Source: an uncultured Clostridia bacterium
GTDB lineage: Bacteria; Bacillota; Clostridia; TANB77; CAG-508
Direction: 5' to 3'
Length of the DNA: 9,044 nt
Assembly: GCA_949077355.1 (NCBI GenBank)
Contig: CARUQW010000018.1
Span: forward strand, 17,341-26,384
Under the pieces are notes generated by a model. It did not search any database and was not told where the DNA came from. It worked only from the letters and a program-made list of their open reading frames with translations. Position 1 is the stretch's first letter; each line of letters opens with the position of its first letter. The translations under genes and the position numbers were made by a program. Shown here one piece after another: positions 6,274 through 9,044 of the stretch.

Positions 6274-6283
6274 CTATTTTGTG
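6252..6283. promoter_or_regulatory. Palindrome enclosing the NadR-like promoter, possible operator
   Basis: Perfect 10-base arms CACAAAATAG (6252-6261) and CTATTTTGTG (6274-6283) flank a 12-base spacer, giving half-site centres 22 bp apart, or two helical turns. The arms fall next to and across the -10 and -35 elements. No U-tract follows on the minus strand, so a repressor site is more likely than a terminator for the upstream pilin-like gene. The regulator is unknown. Confidence 0.45.
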
Positions 6284-6306
6284 AATCATTTCCTCCTTAT
6301 TTTTTA

Positions 6307-7659
6307 TTAAAGTGATAAATAATAAGGATTTTCTGATGTACCTGAACCTTTAATTTTCACATCTGGTTTTAATATAAATACTGGTCTCAATCCACAAATT
6401 AACCCTGTATCCTTATCTACAGTAGAGTGCCAGCTACCAGTCTCCCAATAAAATATTTGTTCAGCATGAGATGTCTTCACATCTCCTCTTAAACTTCCTT
6501 CTGAATTCACAAATCTAACACTTGCATGTTCCCATATTCCTGCAAGTGAATAACGAGATGCCAACCAATAACTTTTTTTTAAATTATCTATTCTTAATTC
6601 TTTCATTTTGTTATAATCTACGATGTAATTTTTATCTCCTAATTCCTGACCTACATAGCCTTTATTTGTATTTTTTGAATATGGATTATCTGGAATACTC
6701 CCTATACTCCTTGCATCAGCACAAAACAACGTATTGGCATACGAACGTGCCTTATCATTTAAGATTTTAATAGCATTAAGATATGAATTCCAATTTTTGT
6801 CTAATGCATCTATTTCCGAATTTTGTGGAAAACGAAATTGCACCTGCTCAACAGTATCCATAGCAACAATATGAATACCATCTTTTCCATAAGTTGAATT
6901 TGCATCCCATAAAACCATGCACATTATTTTGTTGCTACCACTTTCAATTTCAATATACTTTCCTTCTTCTACTTCTTTGGCTGTTAATTGTTTTATTGTT
7001 CCAACTTCTTCCTTAAAAGTAGTCCCATTTGTATTGGTCGCAACCACTTTTATTGTATATGTATCTGGCTCTAAATTTTCTATTACATAACTAGTTTCAG
7101 TTGTTTCTCCTGCTAATTGATAATCTGATTTTTCTGTTTTGTAATAATATCTATAAATTGCCCCCTCTCCTCTTTTTACTTGTACATCCACTTTAATATT
7201 ATCATTACCACTAATTAGTATTATTTTTTTGATTAATACTTTTAACTTTCCAACTTCCCCTTCTATTGTAATAATAATGTCTTTGTCTGATTTTGGTGCT
7301 ATATTAACGCTATATCCGTTATCTGTTATAATATTTTTACTATCATCATCACCATCTTCTACATCTCCTACTATTATATTTTCTTCTTTTAACTGTTCTA
7401 TATATTTATCAACTGTTACTACTCCATTATTATCCAGTGCTACACTTACCTTTATTAATTCAAGTCTCTCTCTTTCTGCTTCTAAATTAGTCTTTTCTTT
7501 TGTTTTTGTCACTTTGTTAAGTATACCATTTCCTCCTGTTAATGTTGCTATACTTACTCCTGCTAAAATTAGCAATACAATAATCGTAATTACCAATGCT
7601 ATTAATGTAATACCTTTGTTAGTTGTTTCTTTTTTCCTTAATTTTGTTATACTTATCAT
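6307..7659 (-). CDS. Large pilin-like surface protein: prepilin-type N-terminus, FN3-like middle, WLASR/GLRPV C-terminal domain
   Basis: This 450-residue protein begins with a short basic leader ending NKG (14-16) and then ITLIALVITIIVLLILAGV (17-35), a class III-like prepilin signal. A prepilin peptidase would be expected to cut after Gly16. The mature protein has Ala at position 5 where classical type IV pilins have Glu. Residues 44-72 continue the amphipathic helix, and 80-140 form a mixed, acidic region. Residues 155-222 resemble a fibronectin type III domain (YRYYYKTEKSDY...LEPDTYTIKVVATNTNG). Residues 245-450 form a C-terminal domain with YWLASRYS (364-371), SVRFVNSEG (380-388) and CGLRPVFILK (422-431), a pattern I associate with DUF6273 or C-type-lectin-like folds. 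It ends in GSGTSENPYYL. ATG 7659 has AGGAGG 6 bases upstream. No pilus assembly genes are in the window. It is probably a minor pilin or adhesin. Confidence 0.8.
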   Translation of the reverse strand: MISITKLRKKETTNKGITLIALVITIIVLLILAGVSIATLTGGNGILNKVTKTKEKTNLEAERERLELIKVSVALDNNGVVTVDKYIEQLKEENIIVGDVEDGDDDSKNIITDNGYSVNIAPKSDKDIIITIEGEVGKLKVLIKKIILISGNDNIKVDVQVKRGEGAIYRYYYKTEKSDYQLAGETTETSYVIENLEPDTYTIKVVATNTNGTTFKEEVGTIKQLTAKEVEEGKYIEIESGSNKIMCMVLWDANSTYGKDGIHIVAMDTVEQVQFRFPQNSEIDALDKNWNSYLNAIKILNDKARSYANTLFCADARSIGSIPDNPYSKNTNKGYVGQELGDKNYIVDYNKMKELRIDNLKKSYWLASRYSLAGIWEHASVRFVNSEGSLRGDVKTSHAEQIFYWETGSWHSTVDKDTGLICGLRPVFILKPDVKIKGSGTSENPYYLSL

Positions 7660-7704
7660 ATTTTTCCTCCTATCTTTTGTCTCTTTACTTATTATTACAA
7701 CCGC

Positions 7705-7733
7705 ATTTTATCAAAAAGCAAGGATATTGTTAA
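7705..7733 (-). promoter_or_regulatory. Promoter of the pilin-like gene
   Basis: On the minus strand TTAACA (7733-7728), 17 bases and TAAAAT (7710-7705) preceded by TGA form a sigma-A promoter with an extended -10. The small palindrome GATATT-N7-AATATC (7723-7741) overlaps the -35 and could be a regulator site. Confidence 0.6.
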
Positions 7734-7783
7734 TAAATATCAACAAGTTGACCTTTTGCATTATCGATATACTTTATGTCTAT

Positions 7784-7812
7784 TTTACAAAACTAAAAAT
7801 TTACGCTATAAT
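7784..7812 (+). promoter_or_regulatory. Promoter of the AraC/Rob-like regulator gene
   Basis: TTTACA (7784-7789), a 17-base spacer and TATAAT (7807-7812) form a near-consensus sigma-A promoter. A second overlapping TATAAT lies at 7812-7817. The start codon at 7843 is about 25 bases past the predicted transcript start. It points away from the pilin-like promoter, with the two -35 boxes about 50 bases apart. Confidence 0.75.
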
Positions 7813-7842
7813 ATAATCATTCTAGAGAAAGGACACCTTATT

Positions 7843-8649
7843 ATGAATATCTATCAATGTTTAAATAAAATGCTCTCCTATATTGAACAAAATTTAGACC
7901 AGCGCATCTCTTACACAAAACTAGCTCAATTTCTAGGAGTCAATGAATATACTATGCAAAGCCTATTTTCCTTACTTTGCAATATTAGCCTTTCTGATTA
8001 TATTCGAAAAAGACGATTATCAGAAGCAGGTTTTGATTTATCCAAGGCTAATTCTAAAGTAATTGATATAGCCCTTCGATATCAGTATGAAAATCCTACT
8101 TCTTTTTCAAGAGCCTTTGAAAAATTTCATGGTATTAAACCCAGTCAAGTAAAAAATAACTTTGAAAAATTAAAACTTTATCCTAAGCTATATTTTGACG
8201 AAACCATAACAATTCCAAATGAAAAGATTGAATACAGTATTATTGAACTAGATGAATTAATTTTATATGGAAAAGGATTTAAAACCACACGTGAAAATAT
8301 TCAAAAAGAAGCACCTATGTTCTTTAAAAAAATGTACAAAAAATATGCTCCAAAATATGGAGAAATTGATTATGGAATGACCGTATATGAAAAAAGATTG
8401 AAAAGCAATCAATTTGAATATTGGATTTTATACAAACAAGAGATATCAGAATTCACCAAATATATCATCCCTAAAAGTAAATGGTTATGCTTTCACATAC
8501 CGTCTTTTGAATCCCATATGGTTCAAGAAATGACGCAAAAATTTTATCTATCTTTTCTGCCAAGCTGTCAATATAATATCCGTCCACTTCCAGAATTGGA
8601 ATATTATCATGATGATGTAACTGAATTCTTAGTTCCAATTGAAGATTAA
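7843..8649 (+). CDS. AraC-family transcriptional regulator with GyrI-like effector domain (Rob-like)
   Basis: This 268-residue cytosolic DNA-binding protein has its DNA-binding domain first, as in Rob. Residues 6-105 hold two helix-turn-helix units: TKLAQFLGVNEYTMQSLFS (25-43) and VIDIALRYQYENPTSFSRAF (73-92). These end in the family signature EKFHGIKPSQVK (93-104). Residues 128-268 form a GyrI-like small-molecule-binding domain, with YSIIELDELILYGKGF (131-146) and the late WLCFHIPSFESHMVQEM segment (214-230). Such proteins commonly sense hydrophobic or cationic compounds and switch on efflux or stress genes. The ATG at 7843 is chosen over an upstream in-frame ATG (7756) because GAAAGGA lies 10 bases before it, and because the promoter falls between the two. 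It is divergent from the pilin-like gene and is followed by a terminator. Its target is unknown. Confidence 0.92.
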   Translation: MNIYQCLNKMLSYIEQNLDQRISYTKLAQFLGVNEYTMQSLFSLLCNISLSDYIRKRRLSEAGFDLSKANSKVIDIALRYQYENPTSFSRAFEKFHGIKPSQVKNNFEKLKLYPKLYFDETITIPNEKIEYSIIELDELILYGKGFKTTRENIQKEAPMFFKKMYKKYAPKYGEIDYGMTVYEKRLKSNQFEYWILYKQEISEFTKYIIPKSKWLCFHIPSFESHMVQEMTQKFYLSFLPSCQYNIRPLPELEYYHDDVTEFLVPIED

Positions 8650-8655
8650 TTTTTT

Positions 8656-8691
8656 ATAACTGACTTTTTTCCTTATTAAAAAGTCAGTTAT
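8656..8691 (+). terminator. Rho-independent terminator after the AraC/Rob-like gene
   Basis: A perfect 14-bp stem (ATAACTGACTTTTT, 8656-8669, with AAAAAGTCAGTTAT, 8678-8691) has an 8-base loop and is followed by TTTTTAT. It begins 7 bases after the stop codon. The mirrored A/T runs would also allow use on the other strand. Confidence 0.88.
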
Positions 8692-8736
8692 TTTTATATC
8701 CTAACGCTATAATGTAGTCAGGAGGATTTAAATGCT

Positions 8737-9044
8737 ATGAAAGAAAAATTTTTATTAAAACTCGAAGATATTTACAAGCGTTACTGCGGGCTGTCGGAAA
8801 AACTGAGCGACCCCGCGGTAATTTCGGATACCGCGCTCTGGACAAAGACGGCAAAAGACCAGTCCGAAATAACCGAAACCGCGCAAAAATACGAGGAGCT
8901 TTTATCCGTTATGAAGCAAATGACGGACGCGGAGGAGGCGGCAAAAACCGAAGCCGACCCCGAAATGAAGGAGCTTCTTTGCGCGGAAACCGAGGAGTGC
9001 GCAAAACGCGCGGAAGAGATTAAGGACGAGCTTAAAATCCTGCT
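8737..9044 (+). CDS. prfA: Peptide chain release factor 1, N-terminal part (cut by window edge)
   Basis: RF1 recognises UAA and UAG in the ribosomal A site and triggers release of the finished protein. The 102 complete codons encode the helical N-terminal (PCRF) domain: LEDIYKRYCGLSEKLSDPAVISD (9-31), W35, then ADPEMKELLCAETEECAKRAEE and DELKILL, just where RF1 proteins continue with LPKDPxD. The codon recognition motif and GGQ lie beyond the edge. ATG 8737 has AGGAGG about 10 bases upstream. A TATAAT at 8708-8713 may be its -10, but no good -35 is seen. Codons 1-8 are very AT-rich, while from about 8761 GC is near 53%, with GCG, ACC, GAC, CTG and TCG codons rare elsewhere in the window. The reading frame is unbroken across this shift. 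It could also be read as RF2, but the LSDP and DPEM spacing fits RF1 better. Confidence 0.85.
   Translation, partial: MKEKFLLKLEDIYKRYCGLSEKLSDPAVISDTALWTKTAKDQSEITETAQKYEELLSVMKQMTDAEEAAKTEADPEMKELLCAETEECAKRAEEIKDELKIL

Noticed and set aside
6307..7659. The C-terminal domain of the pilin-like protein as a diversity-generating retroelement target
   Set aside because: The lectin-like pattern recalls such targets, but I see no second copy of the 3' end of the gene, no template repeat and no reverse transcriptase in the window. It can only be tested with sequence beyond the window.
7229..7816. A 195-codon plus-strand open frame with hydrophobic, Ser/Thr-rich translation
   Set aside because: It is antisense to the first third of the pilin-like gene and runs into the divergent promoter region. 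Its composition is that of reversed AT-rich coding sequence, and no ribosome binding site precedes it.
8704..8713. The 10-mer ACGCTATAAT shared by the prfA upstream region and the regulator promoter (7803-7812)
   Set aside because: It is mostly the -10 consensus, and GCTATAAT also occurs in the small gene promoter. A shared operator is not needed to explain it.

Overview
The window looks like chromosomal DNA of a very AT-rich, low-GC Bacillota, most likely an uncultured clostridial gut-type bacterium. The grounds are strong AGGAGG-type ribosome binding sites, near-consensus sigma-A promoters, A/T-ending codons, and a pilin-like signal of the type KG-ITLIALVITIIV that I associate with such Clostridia. 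This is a judgement from style and protein sequence, not a database match. The last roughly 285 bases differ: GC jumps to about 53% inside the first codons of prfA, so the right edge may come from another genome (assembly chimera) or a transferred allele.

Layout. From 1 to 1968, on the minus strand, lies a set transcribed leftward: an iron-sulfur-type flavodoxin-like reductase, glutamate racemase (murI), and the start of ftsY, the signal recognition particle receptor, which is cut by the window edge. From 2047 to 3090 lie two single-gene units on the minus strand. One is a 61-residue one-helix membrane protein with a perfect consensus promoter and its own hairpin terminator. The other is an AIM24/TIGR00266-family protein. 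From 3143 to 5504 an ABC-2 exporter operon runs leftward: a BcrA-like ATPase followed by a permease that starts at TTG inside the end of the ATPase gene.

From 5534 to 5639 there is a 39-bp perfect inverted repeat with GGGACG cores that resembles a paired REP/BIME element. A smaller hairpin with a related GGGGACGG core lies at 3110-3144. From 5733 to 6197 is a stand-alone NadR-type nucleotidyltransferase whose promoter sits inside a long palindrome. From 6307 to 7659 is a large surface protein with a pilin-like N-terminus, a fibronectin-III-like middle and a C-terminal domain ending in a WLASR...GLRPV pattern. It is divergent from an AraC/Rob-type regulator (7843-8649), with back-to-back promoters. 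The regulator ends in a strong terminator and is followed by prfA (8737 to the edge).

Working together: the clearest functional pairs are the ABC ATPase and permease (export or self-protection against a peptide or drug) and, tentatively, the AraC/Rob-type regulator with the divergent pilin-like surface gene. The murI and ftsY set is housekeeping. I see no CRISPR array, tRNA, rRNA, intact insertion sequence or phage gene. No gap between genes exceeds 300 bases. The largest is 5505-5732, and it is filled mostly by the inverted repeat.
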